Source: Proteromonas lacertae (Eukaryota; Sar; Bigyra; Opalinata; Proteromonadidae). From it: DNA of 31,170 nt. Location of the stretch: NCBI GenBank assembly GCA_002245135.1, contig NGBS01000654.1, forward strand, positions 1-31,170, written 5' to 3'. The position numbers were made by a program, and so were the translations under genes. The notes beneath the pieces are model-generated. The model saw only the letters and a program-made list of their open reading frames with translations, searched no databases and was not told where the DNA came from. This document shows, in pieces, positions 1-10,770 of this stretch (position 1 is its first letter; each line of letters begins with the position of its first letter).

Positions 1-3000
1 TAAATGTATTTGCAATTGATGAAGAGGAAAAGGACAAACCTAAAATCCTTCCATTAAGATATAGTATAATGATAAGAATGTTGGTAATCCTGTTATTAAT
101 TTATTATTCCTTCCTAATAATAATGATACTACTGATGAAGTAATTACAGGACATTATTGTGCAATTAAATCCTTAAATCAAGTATTCAGCTTAGTTTTTG
201 GTGTAATATTTAAGAATAAAACAAGTCCTTTGGTTTGTCCTTATTGTCCCTTTTATACTTATAATGCAAAATCATTTGCAAATCACAAAACAGTAAATTG
301 TCAAAATCCTGATAATGTAATAAGGATATTTCCTGATAAGGATAGTGAGGAAGCATTTATGAAATTTGAACATTCTAACAGAGAGGATATGATTCCTGTT
401 GTTATTTATTACGATACAGAAGCATACATTGTCCCTATTGATAATTCTCAGGAAAAGACAAAAACATTAAGATCCTTCAAAAATGAACATAAGTTAAAAT
501 CATATTGTTTATATATTGAAAGTAAAATTCCTCAAATTAAATCTACAACTATTATGAATGTGAAGATATCCGAGATGAAAATTAGAAAAAGAATTTATGG
601 AGGATATCATGACAGTATATAAAGATGTAAAACACTTATATAATATAATAAACTTATATCCTAAAGATTGGGATCAAAATGAGGAAGATTTAGCTATTCA
701 TATGAGTAAAACAGTTTGTGATTTTTGTAATAAACCTTTTACTCCTTTTGATCCAAAGGTCCTCCATCATAATCATTTCACAGGAAAGTACATTGCTTCA
801 ATTCATTCCAAGAGAACTTATCAATAAAAGTAAAAGGATACAAGATTCCTATAATTGGTCATAACGCTATGAGATATGACCAACATTTCATCATTAGAGA
901 GCTTGCAGAAATTGCTAAACAGACTGGTTTTAAATTTGGATATCCTTTCTTCTACTGATGAAAACTATAAAGCTATATTCTTTGATAGATTAATGTTCAT
1001 TGATTCATACCAATTCCTTTCTGAAAAATTATCTAGTTTAACAGAGGATTTAAGATAACAGCTTTAGAGTTAAATTGTAAAAAGGAAAAGTTTAAAGTCA
1101 TTTATGATAACTTTCCTGAATTAAATGAGGAAATCATTGATAAGTATCTTCTTCAGAAAAACTTCTTTCCTTATGAATATGTTGATTGTTTGGAAAAATA
1201 TGATAATCAATTTAAGAATTTGAAGATTGAGGATTTCTATTCAAGTTTATCCAATTCAACTATAACAGAAGAGGAATATAACTTTGCAATGGAAGTGAAT
1301 AACATTTTGTTTAAAGGAAAAGCTTCTATAGGAGAATATTGTAATTTCTATTTAAGTATTGATGTTTATATCCTATGTTCAGTATTTGAGGATTTAGACA
1401 AAACATCTTTAATCACTTTCATATTGATCCTTGTTGGTATGTATCAATTCCTAGTTTATCTTTGGATTTGTTCTTGAAAGAAAGTTCAGTTAAGATAGAA
1501 TTAATCCATGAACCTGAAATATATGATTTCATCCTTAATGGATTATATGGAGGATTATCCTATATAGGAAAGAGGAAAGAAGATGCTAATAATTTCTATA
1601 TGAAGGATTATGATCCAAAGAAACCTTCAAAGTTTATTGTTTATCAGGATATGAATTCCTTATATCCTTCAGTAATGTATTTATGTAAACTTCCTATAAG
1701 GAATTATCATCTTTATTGTTATGAAGATCCTGGTTGTCCTAAACTTCATGAGATATTAGATTCTACCAAATTCTATGATAAGAATGATTCCTTTGAAACT
1801 ACAGGATATATGTTAGAAGTGGATATTGAACCTATTTCCTATTATAAGGAATATTTAAGAGAATATCCTATTCTACCTTCAAGAAGGAAGATTAGCTATG
1901 ATGAATTGTCAGATATACAAAAAGAAAAATTAGAAGTATTATACTCTCAAAAAGAGGATGATCAGAAAAATCCTGATGTTTCATAAATATGTTTCCTCTG
2001 AAAAGTTAGTTACTGATTTATTGCCTAAGGAACATTATGTCATCCATTATCAGAATCTCAAATTTGCAGTTGATCATGGATATAGAGTAACAAAAGTATA
2101 TAAAGTACTAACTTTCTTGGAAAGTAAACATATGTCTAAACATATTGATCAATTAAAGGATATGAGAGTTCATGCGAAGGAAATGCATCAAACATCTACT
2201 GCTAATATTATGAAGAAATTACTTAATTCACTTTATGGAAAAACTTTAGAAAGAGTTGATAAGAGGAGAAGTATCAAATTAGTAGTGTCAGAAAATCAAG
2301 CAAGAAAAGCTATTAGAGATCCTTGGTTTGATAAGATAGATACTATTCACGGAGATTTGAGATTAGTACATTATCATAAAAAGATGTTCAAAATTAATAA
2401 ACCTATTCAGATAGGTATGACAATCCTTGCTCTTTCTAAATTATTAATGCAACAGTATTGGTATGATGGAGTATTACATTACAATTCACCAGAAGATGTT
2501 AGACTCTTAATGACAGATACTGACAGTCTCCTCTTTTCTGTAAAGACTAAAGATATTTATTGGAATTTCAATCATCTTCAAAAATATATAGATGGAAGTA
2601 ATCTGAATATGCCTCCTTTCAGTAATTACTACAAATGGGATTCATTATCATGTAAACCAGGAACATTAAATAAACTCAAGTTTGAGGAACAGGATGGTAA
2701 GAAATTCTATGTCATCACTAAGTTTAGAGGATTGAAATCCAAATGTTACTATTATGAAAAGGAATGTGTTAATGATGGTACACTCAAATCCTCCAATAGA
2801 TGTAAAGGATTAATAACAGCTATAGCAAGTAAGATGACAGGAGATGATTATACTGAAATGGTTGATGGATATGTTTCTAAACAGAAGTTTGGTATTAATC
2901 ATATTAGAAGTAGAAATCATCATATCTATACTGCTTATGAAGAAAAGATAGGACTTACATATTTTGATGATAAAAGATACTTTGAGGATGATTATGAAAC

Positions 3001-3025
3001 AGTTCCTTATGGATACAATAATTAG
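1..3025 (+). pseudogene. polB: Protein-primed DNA polymerase B (Polinton type), broken
   Basis: In Polintons this enzyme replicates the element from protein-primed ends. Parts seen, in order: the tail of an N-terminal cysteine/histidine-containing domain (about 130-330, with a CPYC motif near 237); an endonuclease VII-like zinc/HNH module (about 716-810, CDFC then HHNHFTG); the palm motif A DMNSLYPS (about 1648-1680); motif B as NSLYGK (about 2227); motif C as DTDSL (about 2516-2530); and the KCYYYE segment typical of the thumb side (about 2740). The same order occurs in the second copy at 26216-30121, which supports the assignment. The N-terminus lies outside the window. The reading frame is interrupted about five or six times, so it is treated as a fossil. 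Codon use is AT-rich, unlike the second copy. Confidence 0.85.
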
Positions 3026-3104
3026 ATTTCCTCTAATATTATATACTGATTCTATATTCTTATTTTTGTTTTAATCTATTCTAGTCTATACTATAGTCTA
3101 GTCC

Positions 3105-3150
3105 TCCACCCCGCCGGCATCCCCCCCATCGGCCCCCCACAGGGGGGCTG
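3105..3150. repeat. GC-rich island with a perfect hairpin
   Basis: A block of about 45 bases made mostly of C and G stands in sequence that is otherwise very AT-rich, about 80 bases after the polymerase stop. It contains a stem of GCCCCCC (3132-3138), loop ACA, and GGGGGGC (3142-3148). It could be a 3'-end, pausing or replication structure of the element. The position just downstream of the coding region suggests this, but nothing proves it. Confidence 0.6.
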
Positions 3151-3249
3151 GTCAGATAGACACATAATAAATTATAATCCTCTAGTATGATGGTATCATA
3201 TTGGATGAAGAATTTTTAATAATTCATCAGTAGACTTTTCAAATTTTTT

Positions 3250-3425
3250 CAATAATATTATGTTTAGCATAGAGGATTTTTCATTTGTCATCTTTTTTAA
3301 TAAGAGGATTTTATAAAATTTATATTTCCTCTTTTAAAGAGGATCTAAAAATCCTCTTTCCTCTTTCAGAGAGGATCTAAAAATCCTCTTTTAGAAGAGG
3401 ATCCTCTATAAAAGAGGATTTCATG
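3250..3425. repeat. Cluster of AGAGGAT / ATCCTCT palindromes
   Basis: The heptamer AGAGGAT and its complement recur many times. Two copies of the 20-base inverted unit AGAGGAT-CTAAAA-ATCCTCT lie at 3338-3357 and 3370-3389, 32 bases apart. A perfect 12-base palindrome AGAGGATCCTCT lies at 3396-3407. Further single half-sites flank these. Regularly spaced palindromes beside an element's last gene look like protein-binding sites or a structured end region. The function is unknown. Confidence 0.7.
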
Positions 3426-3429
3426 CATT

Positions 3430-4233
3430 TATATTATATTATTTCGATGATGGTGATAATGATGAAATATGTGAACATGTATAGAATATATGATAGTAGT
3501 TGATATAATTATAAAAGTGAGTGAAAGATAATATTAGAATTACATAAAATGAAAGATATATAAAGTGAAATCTAATGTTTAATGGTTTAGTGATCCAAAA
3601 TTGTATCTAAGTTGTTTTTGAATAGTTTAAAATCTGTGTATGATGATAATATGATAACATGAATATGGTGTGAGTGTAAGTGTGATGAATATATGATTGT
3701 GTAGAGTAATAAAAGTGAAAATAAGAATATATTCCAGAAAATTCTGAGAAAAGAATCAAGCCAAATATATTTTAAGAATATTTTATTTATAAAAATCAAG
3801 ATGAATAAATGTATGTTGAAATATAGTGAAAAAAATGATATAGAATTGTATATGACAAATTTACATTAATAGTATTTTGAAGTTGCTTATTATTTAAATG
3901 TAGAGAGTATGAATATTAATGAAATAAATTCTTTAGAAATAGATAGAATAATTTATTTTGAAAAATGAAATGTGAAAAATGTGTTAATAATAAATATATG
4001 AATAAAAGAGTTGTATGAGTAAATGTCTAGATATTATTGTTTGTTCATTGTTGTGAGATTATGGGATGAAGGTATTATTAACAATATAAAATGCCTATAT
4101 TACTATAATTATCAACCAATTTATTCAGACAGAAACCATTTTAGTTTATTTTACTTAAAATTACTAACAAAGAGGATTATTAAGATAATTGAAAATATGT
4201 AAATTATGATAGGGAGTATGTATACAATGATAA
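3430..4233. other. AT-rich stretch without a supported gene
   Basis: About 800 bases of AT-rich sequence. Only short chance reading frames occur, for example one of 70 codons on the minus strand at 3587-3799, which is hydrophobic and low in complexity. I see no RNA gene, repeat or coding similarity here. Confidence 0.5.
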
Positions 4234-4783
4234 ATGCCGAATGTATTATATGCCAAAATCAAATATTCCAAACAATTCTATAGTAATTTAGATGTAGTAT
4301 TCTTTAGATTAATTCTCTCAAGATTAATGAAAGAAGAAGATACACTTGTTGTATCAGATACAGTCGATATTCCTTGTCTAATCTATAAATTAAATACAAA
4401 AACTTATAAATCAAGTAAAGTATCTGTTCAAATTAATTGCAATCCTCCTTCTGAAGGATGTATTGTATATAACTTGTTAGTATAAATATATTACTATTAT
4501 TGTATTTATAAAATTATAGACAAAACTTGATTCTGCCTTGAGTGGATTGAATAATGATGTTTTTAGAGAATCAAAAATAGTTTATGTTCATATTCCTCTT
4601 TATAATGAGTATAATACTTTGTTTAGAAGAGTTATATTTAGGGTATAATATATATATATTAGTAGTATATAAATGTATATATAGCATCTTCAATTGGGAG
4701 ATGAAATTATTTTTTATACTGAAACTTCTATTTTAGTTAACCCTCAAATTGAATTTCTTTTAAATAATGATTTAATTGTGTAA
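4234..4783 (+). CDS. Small intron-containing gene of unknown function
   Basis: I do not recognise this gene. It reads as three exons, 4234-4479, 4520-4642 and 4685-4783, with two phase-0 introns, giving 155 residues (82, 41 and 32 codons before the TAA). The start is the ATG at 4234, just after an in-frame TAA. Splicing is inferred, but three things support it: both introns begin GTATAA and end TATAG, removing both keeps one frame to the stop, and the exons are richer in G and C than the introns. The product is predicted to be soluble, mixed alpha/beta, with no signal peptide or membrane segment. It shares intron style with the NTPase block downstream. It may be a host gene or cargo of the neighbouring element. 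Confidence 0.6.
4480..4519 (+). other. Candidate 40-bp intron
   Basis: The sequence starts GTATAAATAT and ends AAATTATAG. It lies between codons (phase 0). Without removal the frame stops at once, and with removal it continues through the next exon. The strong AT bias contrasts with both flanking exons. Confidence 0.6.
4643..4684 (+). other. Candidate 42-bp intron
   Basis: The sequence starts GTATAATATA and ends TATATATAG, phase 0. Its removal joins an exon ending in an AGG codon to one beginning CAT CTT CAA and running to the TAA at 4781-4783. Confidence 0.6.
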
Positions 4784-4914
4784 ATTGCATTTTATGCTTT
4801 TGTAAGTGTTTTAAGTTTTATAAAAATATAATGATCAGCATAAATCATGCTCATTAATTTTCGATTAACTATGGTTCTATTTGTTTGAGTAATTTTATTG
4901 TTTTTACACCTCCA

Positions 4915-5090
4915 CAGCATAATAAAAAAAAGAAATAAGAAATAAGACAAAAGAATAAAAAGAATCTTTACTATGACTTAGCACAGAGTCCACCATTGTA
5001 ATATCATGGTAGATATGAACATTTCTGAGTATTCTATATTTTTTTTGTATATATCACTTTCTTTTCTAATTTCTTATCAATAACTAATAA
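4915..5090 (+). repeat. Dispersed repeat, copy 1
   Basis: This stretch resembles 12889-13092. Shared blocks include AGAATAAAAAGAATC followed by TTACTATGACTT, then GCACAGAG, TAGATATGAAC, TTCTGA.TATT and a pyrimidine-rich run. The other copy sits directly beside a Polinton terminal-repeat relic, so this family may be part of an element's subterminal region or a shared promoter-like leader. Confidence 0.55.
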
Positions 5091-5163
5091 GTCTTAATCA
5101 TGTTTCTATATCATTATCTATGCGTAATTATGACTTATTAGAATTAAAATAAAAACTGAAATA

Positions 5164-5262
5164 TACTGAACATCTTCGATTTTCTTGATAAATATAAGAA
5201 ATGAATTGTACTGAACATTTTCACTTTTCTTGATAAATATAGGAACTGAAATACACTGAACA
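5164..5262 (+). repeat. Short tandem repeat, about two and a half copies of 45 bp
   Basis: The unit is TACTGAACAT, then TTTTCTTGATAAATATA, then a GAA-rich tail. Copies begin at about 5164 and 5209, with a partial third at about 5254. The array ends just upstream of the ATG at 5337 and could form part of its promoter or leader. Confidence 0.6.
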
Positions 5263-5336
5263 ATTCAATTCTTCTATTTTCTTCTTTTCACTTCTATTCA
5301 TTTATCTTTTCTTATATCCACTTATAATTACTAAAA

Positions 5337-6921
5337 ATGGATGACACATATGTTAATTCATTAATTTATCAAATAGGTCAGCCAAAGATAGTTGATTACC
5401 CAAAATTGTCTTATGAAGAACTTCAAAAGAGAGGAAATAAAAGAATAGTTTTAAAAGAAGCTAAACATGGCTGTAATGACGTCGTTAGTATCACATATGC
5501 TTTTGTTGATGCTAACCATAATCCTACTTATAAAAAAATATTCTTTATTATCAGAAACTGTTACAATGAAATATTTACAGACATGAAGAAATACATGGAT
5601 AAGCCATTCCCAAGGCAAAAGAATTTTTTGGTGTATGGTAATAGATTAATAGGTAAAACAATGTTTTGTATGTATTTATTGAATGAATTTATATCCAACA
5701 AATATAAAGATTATCAAGTGATATATAGATACAAAAAAAAAAAATATTTTGTGAAGAATCCCAATTCATCAGTATATGAAGAATCATCAGCATTAATAGA
5801 AAAACAAGGAGATAAGTCAATAATGATCAGTGAAAATATACCAATTAGTGAAGATGAATATAGTGATTTTGATGTTGTTATACTTGTTACATCTCCAGAT
5901 TTGTCTAAATATAAAGTGATGAGGTCCAAAAGATCTCCAATACAGTATTGCATTCTTCCATTTGATATATATGAAATGACGTTGTTTTGGGAGAAGAATA
6001 GTTCTAAACATAAAACCGATATTTATGGGGGAATTCCTGGATTATATACTATAAATACAGGATTAGCAATTAGTGAATTTGATGGTAAAATTGAATATTA
6101 CATTAAAAATAAATATAATGAGAATGTTTTTATTTATGATGTTGAAAAAGTAACTGACATACCTGAAAAATTGAGATTTATATCAGATTATATTAGAGAT
6201 AAAGCAATGAAAACAGATAAAAGTTTAGTTAATGTAAAGAATTTTAATGCCTTTTTGGACCTATTAAAAGATGAAATAGAAAATGATCATAGTATTAATG
6301 ATTATGAAACAAAAGTAAATAACAAACTAGGAAGTGAGTGTGGTTGGTATTATGAACATTTAGTGTTGTGTATAAAGATGTTAAATGAAGAAATGGAGAA
6401 TAAGATAATAATGAATGAATCAGATTTACCACAGTTGAATAAAAAACAGTTACCATTATTTATAAATTGCTCATTTAGAAAGAATTTTCCAGCAGTTGAT
6501 GGAATTGAGATAAATAATGAATGTATAAATGGATATCAAGTAACTGTAAGTAATAATCATAATTTGGTTAAAACTGTTTCAATATTAATGAAAGTACTAT
6601 ATCAGGAAACACTAGAGATAAGAAAAAGAAAGATGAAAGAAATATGTTATGAATATGTTTATAACCTAACAAAAATAGATGAATATAATAAAAAATTACA
6701 AAATACTGGAAATGAGAATAAAAATCAATTATCAGTAGGATTAGCAGAATGTATATCATATAATGAAAGATTATTAAATCAATTATCCAATAGTTTATAT
6801 TACTGTGGAGTATATATATTTATTTATCTAATTAATATAGTATACACCTGAGTCTTTAGTGACAAAAGATATTTCTGAGAATTATAACAACATTAAGATT
6901 GAATATATAAAAAAGAAATAG
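5337..6921 (+). CDS. Crinkler/RHS-type P-loop NTPase with nuclease-like C-terminus
   Basis: The product is a predicted NTPase of the class shared by trypanosome RHS proteins and Crinkler-type effectors. It starts at ATG 5337. Exon 5337-6809 (491 codons) joins 6841 after a 31-bp phase-0 intron, giving about 517 residues to a TAG at 6919-6921. Motifs: Walker A GNRLIGKT (residues 101-108); the Walker B/sensor region VVILVTSPD followed by a KYK stretch (180-193); LPFDIYEM (207-214); YGGIPG (230-235); and a C-terminal FPAVDG...GYQVTV block (384-404). The last block matches the FPAxD...QxTvs signature that in this family is linked to a restriction-endonuclease-like fold. The next gene's frame opens at about 6903 in another phase, so this could be the first half of one larger gene. 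The family assignment rests on motifs only. Confidence 0.68.
6810..6840 (+). other. Candidate 31-bp intron
   Basis: The sequence starts GTATATATAT and ends AATTAATATAG, phase 0. Reading through it gives a hydrophobic low-complexity tail. Removing it continues in a charged frame (YTPESLVTKDISEN) of the kind seen in the rest of the protein. Confidence 0.6.
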
Positions 6922-7040
6922 AAAAGAGATTAAGTAAAGAAGAAATTGAAAAAATTGAAAATACTGAAAAAATAGAGAAAATTGATGAGAAAAATATTGA
7001 TGAAGTTATTGAAAAGATATATCCATCACCAAATAAAAAA

Positions 7041-10000
7041 ATGAAGTTAAATGATAATACAAGTTTAAAAAGTGAAGTGGAGAGTAAATTAGAGAAAAAT
7101 GATAATCATACTGTAATTAAAGATAATGGAAATAAAAGAAGAATAGATAATAGAAGCGTTGAAGAATATGAACTAAGATGGAGATTGATTAAGTTAATAA
7201 GAGATGCCAAAGATCATGCTTATGATTCATTAGTACAACAAGAAATTGATAAAGTTACTAATGAGGCAGAAGAAAAAAAAGTAACTATAGAAAGAAAGAG
7301 TTCAATTATTAAAGCAATAAAGAATGAAATGAAAGTAATAAATGATAGTGAAAAATTAGTTCAAAAAATAGATGATTGTTGTAAAGATTATAATAATCCT
7401 AGATTTGTAATAACTATGGTAAATCCTCATCCTAACAGTACTGTTAAAATAACTCCTGAAGATAGTTGTGATTTTAGTTCATATGGAAAAGAACTATCAA
7501 GTAAAATGATTGGTTATATGAATGGTGTTTATCCTGGATATGATAGATTAAAGGATAATATACAAAATGAAAAAGAAGAAGAAGAAGAAGTAGAAGAAAA
7601 AGCAAAATCAAAAGCAAAAACAGAAGCAGAAAATAGAGTAAGTCTTCAGTTCAATAGAATAGAGAAAAGAGATGAGATAATTCCTTACCAACAGATAGAA
7701 AAAATCAAAATAAACAATTCTCATTTGAATGATAATAAAATATTTTATGAAAATGACAAAAGAAAAGAATTAGATATTGAAAATAGTAGTATAATCTTTA
7801 CTAAAACTTTGATAAATAAAATAAGAAAGAATAAAGCATTGAGAAGTTTTATAGATTGTAATTTTATAACCTTGGATATATCAAATATGTTATGTGAAAC
7901 ATATGATGAAGGAATGAAAAAGTTTAATAGAATATTAAGTAGTCATGATTGTCCAATAACATGTATAATAAATAAAGATGGAGTAATAGAAGAAAGAAGT
8001 GTTGATAATAAAAAAAATGATAAATTACAGAATAGAATTGAAAGAATAGGAATTGATGTAGAATGTGAAATAAATGAAAAATTAAAATGTAGTTATTGTG
8101 GTAAAGAAAAAACTATAACTAGAAGATGTAAATATGTATTTGGATATATAAAGAATGAGAATGGAGTAACTAACGTTATTATTCCAAATAGAAATGTAAC
8201 ATTCTATTGTGAAGAATGTAAATCAATCACATTTTGTATGTCAAAATATACATTTGAAATTAATAAACCTAGAATTGTAGTAACTCTTGTTGATGATAAT
8301 TATGATATTTATATTGATGGTAACTTACAATCAACATCTACTTCAAATACAGAAAGTGATAAAGTAGAGACAGTTCCAATTACTCCTTCATTACATAATG
8401 ATCAGAATAATTTACCATCAAATAGTTCAATTAATTATCCAACAATTCGAATTAGTGAGGAAAGTATCAATCTAATACAGAATTTGTTTAGTAATTATCA
8501 ATCTAATAGTCTAATTAATATGGAAAATAATAATATGATGGAGCAGTTTTTTAGAAATGATCTTTCTCATGTAATGAATAATGTAGATGCTAATGCAATT
8601 GTTAACATATTACCTTATAGTCAAAATAATCTTCTTCAATATAAACCAATTAATCCAAATACAAGTTCTAAAAGATCATGTATTATTTTTATATTTTTTA
8701 TATATAATTAAATAGCTTTTGATTATATGAGATTAATATTTAATAGAGATGATAATATTCCTAAATTTTATCAAAATGAATCATTCATAAAATTACCTGA
8801 TCATGTTAAGATATTCCAATATCCAACGAATTATATATTAGTAAGAGATTTCTATAAACTCTATTGGGAAAGAATAAAAAACAATATTTTATATAATTTA
8901 TTAAGTAAATATTATAGTAAATATGAAATTTTTAAATCACTATTGACTTATTTGAATGTCGAATATAATCAATCCGATTTGTATAATAAAGAAAAGAGGG
9001 AAGAAATTGTTAAACAGCAGAAGAGAAAATTAAAAAGGATTATAGATAATTATGAAAAAGAAAAGATAAAAATTGACGAAGATGTAAAAGTACAGCAGAA
9101 AAGCTATTATCTATTGAGAGGCCAGCCAGGATGTGGAAAATCCTCCTTTATAATTTATTTTATAACCAAATTCATTGAATTGAAGAAAGAATTAAAAATT
9201 CCTAAATTAAGTTTTGCATATTATAAGAGTTCTAAGCAAGATCATGATGTTATACCAGAGGAAGATAAATGCTATTTAAATAATTATCACTTAGAGAAAA
9301 ATGAAATTTCTTCTGACATAATCATATGTGATTCAGTTAATATTCCCTCTGACGAATATAATGGATATGAAATAATTATAAATATAAGTTCTCCAGACAG
9401 TAAGAATTATTCAAATATAAAAAGATTTGATGATTATAAAAAGATATATTTCTATTTAGATATTTGTAGTGATGATGAAATAGTGAAATGGAAAAACAAA
9501 TGTTTACTACCCGATTTAGGCAAAGTAATTGATAAATTTCTCCCATTATATAACAATGTTCCAAGACATTTATATTTTGCAGCAATATACGATGTTTATT
9601 ATGAAGGAAGAAGTTATTGGAATGATATATATACGAAATGCATAAATACAATAGCTTCAGATATGGGTTATTATGAATTTATAAAAAAGTATCTCTGTCC
9701 ATGCCGAAATGAAAATAATAATTTAGAAAATGACAATGAATTATATAAAAATGATGTTATAAAATATGATACATTTGATACAGATTTATCACATTATGTA
9801 TTTAAATATAAAGTTAAAAATTATGATTCAATTGATAAATATCAATTAGAATTTGTTTCAAAAGAAATATTTAGATATGTTTACAAATGTGTAAGTCATA
9901 GATTAAGTAGAAAAGAATTTTTATTATTACATGATTATTATTATAAAGAAATAATTTACAATCAAAAACACCCTTTATATAAAATATTATTCAATGAATT

Positions 10001-10349
10001 AGTATGGTATAGAATAATTCACAATAGAAATTGGTCAGGTGTTGGAATAACAGAATTTGATAATGGTTTAAAAGACATTTTTTATAGCTTTAACAAAAAT
10101 TGTTGTAAATCAGAAGTATTAGGAGAAGGTTATTATGTTGGTGTATGTTTTATTGATAATGTTGATAATGTTTTTTATTCAATTAATAATGTAATAATAC
10201 ATCCATCAAATAACAACAAGAGAGATGAAATAATTGATGAAAATATTTATGATAGATTGATGAAATATCGTGATGCAATTGGTGGTATAGAAATATATTA
10301 TTTAATAGCAACAAATGATGAAGTAGAAAAGAAAATAATATTTATCTAA
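7041..10349 (+). CDS. Large protein: charged helical region, Cys4 zinc module, second RHS-type NTPase
   Basis: Two exons, 7041-8679 and 8716-10349, join across a 36-bp phase-1 intron and encode about 1,090 residues. The frame is already open from about 6903, so the true N-terminus may be upstream and may join the preceding NTPase gene. Order: a Lys/Glu-rich, probably coiled-coil region (about residues 1-230, including a run of glutamates); a zinc-binding module with CSYC (about 350) and CEEC (about 392); an Asn/Ser-rich linker; then an NTPase domain. In the second exon, counting from its ATG at 8727, Walker A is GQPGCGKS (132-139), the strand motif is IIINISSPD (216-224), and VPRHLY (278-283) lies where related proteins carry a GGxPR motif. 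It resembles Crinkler/RHS NTPases. The role is unknown. Confidence 0.65.
8680..8715 (+). other. Candidate 36-bp intron
   Basis: The sequence starts GTATTATTTT and ends AATTAAATAG. It splits a Ser codon (T then CT). Removal links the zinc-module exon in frame to the second NTPase exon. Same style as the other introns of this window. Confidence 0.62.
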
Positions 10350-10669
10350 AGAATTAAATTAAATTCTTTTAATCCCATATCAATCATTAAACTGAATATC
10401 TTAATCTACAATTGGATGTAAATTATAATCACAAACAACTTTGATCATCATACTCATCAGATAACTCCAGCATATATTTTACTTACATGATAATTTAAAT
10501 ACACTTTATTTCAGGAATATACTTCATAGTAATCACAAAAAATTCTAGAATTTTCTATTTTTTAATTGATGTGTATGATTTATACTGTGTAGAATACTAG
10601 TGGTTTTTATCTTAAATTACTGTTAAAACTGCAAGAACTTGAAAAGCAAAGAAATATGAAAAAAAGAAA
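10350..10669. other. AT-rich spacer before the hAT insertion
   Basis: This is the 3' flank of the NTPase gene. I see no gene, repeat or RNA in it. Its last eight bases (10662-10669, AAAAGAAA) are the left target duplication of the hAT element. Confidence 0.5.
10662..10669. repeat. 8-bp target site duplication, left
   Basis: AAAAGAAA, identical to 12889-12896 directly after the right end of the hAT element. Confidence 0.85.
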
Positions 10670-10770
10670 CAGGGTTGTATAAATAGGTAACCTATAGGTT
10701 ATAGGTAAAACCTATAATCTAGCTTTGACCGTTGGTCGGTAAAACCTCGAGCATTATTTTGTTAAAATCT
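10670..10770. repeat. hAT left end with subterminal palindromes
   Basis: This holds the terminal CAGGGTTGTAT, then AACCTATAGGTT and ACCTATA blocks and GACCGTTGGTCGG. It is the only left end in the composite element. The CCTATAGG palindromes recur near the right ends (about 11782-11803 and 12840-12861) and are plausible transposase-binding sites. Confidence 0.75.

Larger units (their letters stand above)
1..3430 (+). mobile_element. Polinton/Maverick-like element I, polymerase-bearing part
   Basis: This is a fossil of a Polinton/Maverick-type DNA element that enters the window from the left. Its recognisable part is a protein-primed family B DNA polymerase (1-3025). A GC-rich hairpin and a cluster of palindromic repeats follow (3100-3425). 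The polymerase region is broken, with about five or six interruptions, yet its motifs read clearly, which suggests a fairly young copy. The right boundary is uncertain. A terminal-repeat-like sequence at 13109-13206 lies in the orientation expected for a right end. If it belongs to this element, the element also encloses the NTPase block at 5337-10349; that is inference. No integrase, protease, packaging ATPase or capsid gene of this copy is visible. Confidence 0.72.

Noticed and set aside
3250-3425. Possible CRISPR array from the spaced repeats
   Set aside because: Only two longer units, palindromic half-sites, similar intervening sequence, and a eukaryotic context; not a CRISPR.
3587-3799. 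70-codon minus-strand frame
   Set aside because: Low-complexity hydrophobic sequence in AT-rich DNA without any similarity or context; chance frame.
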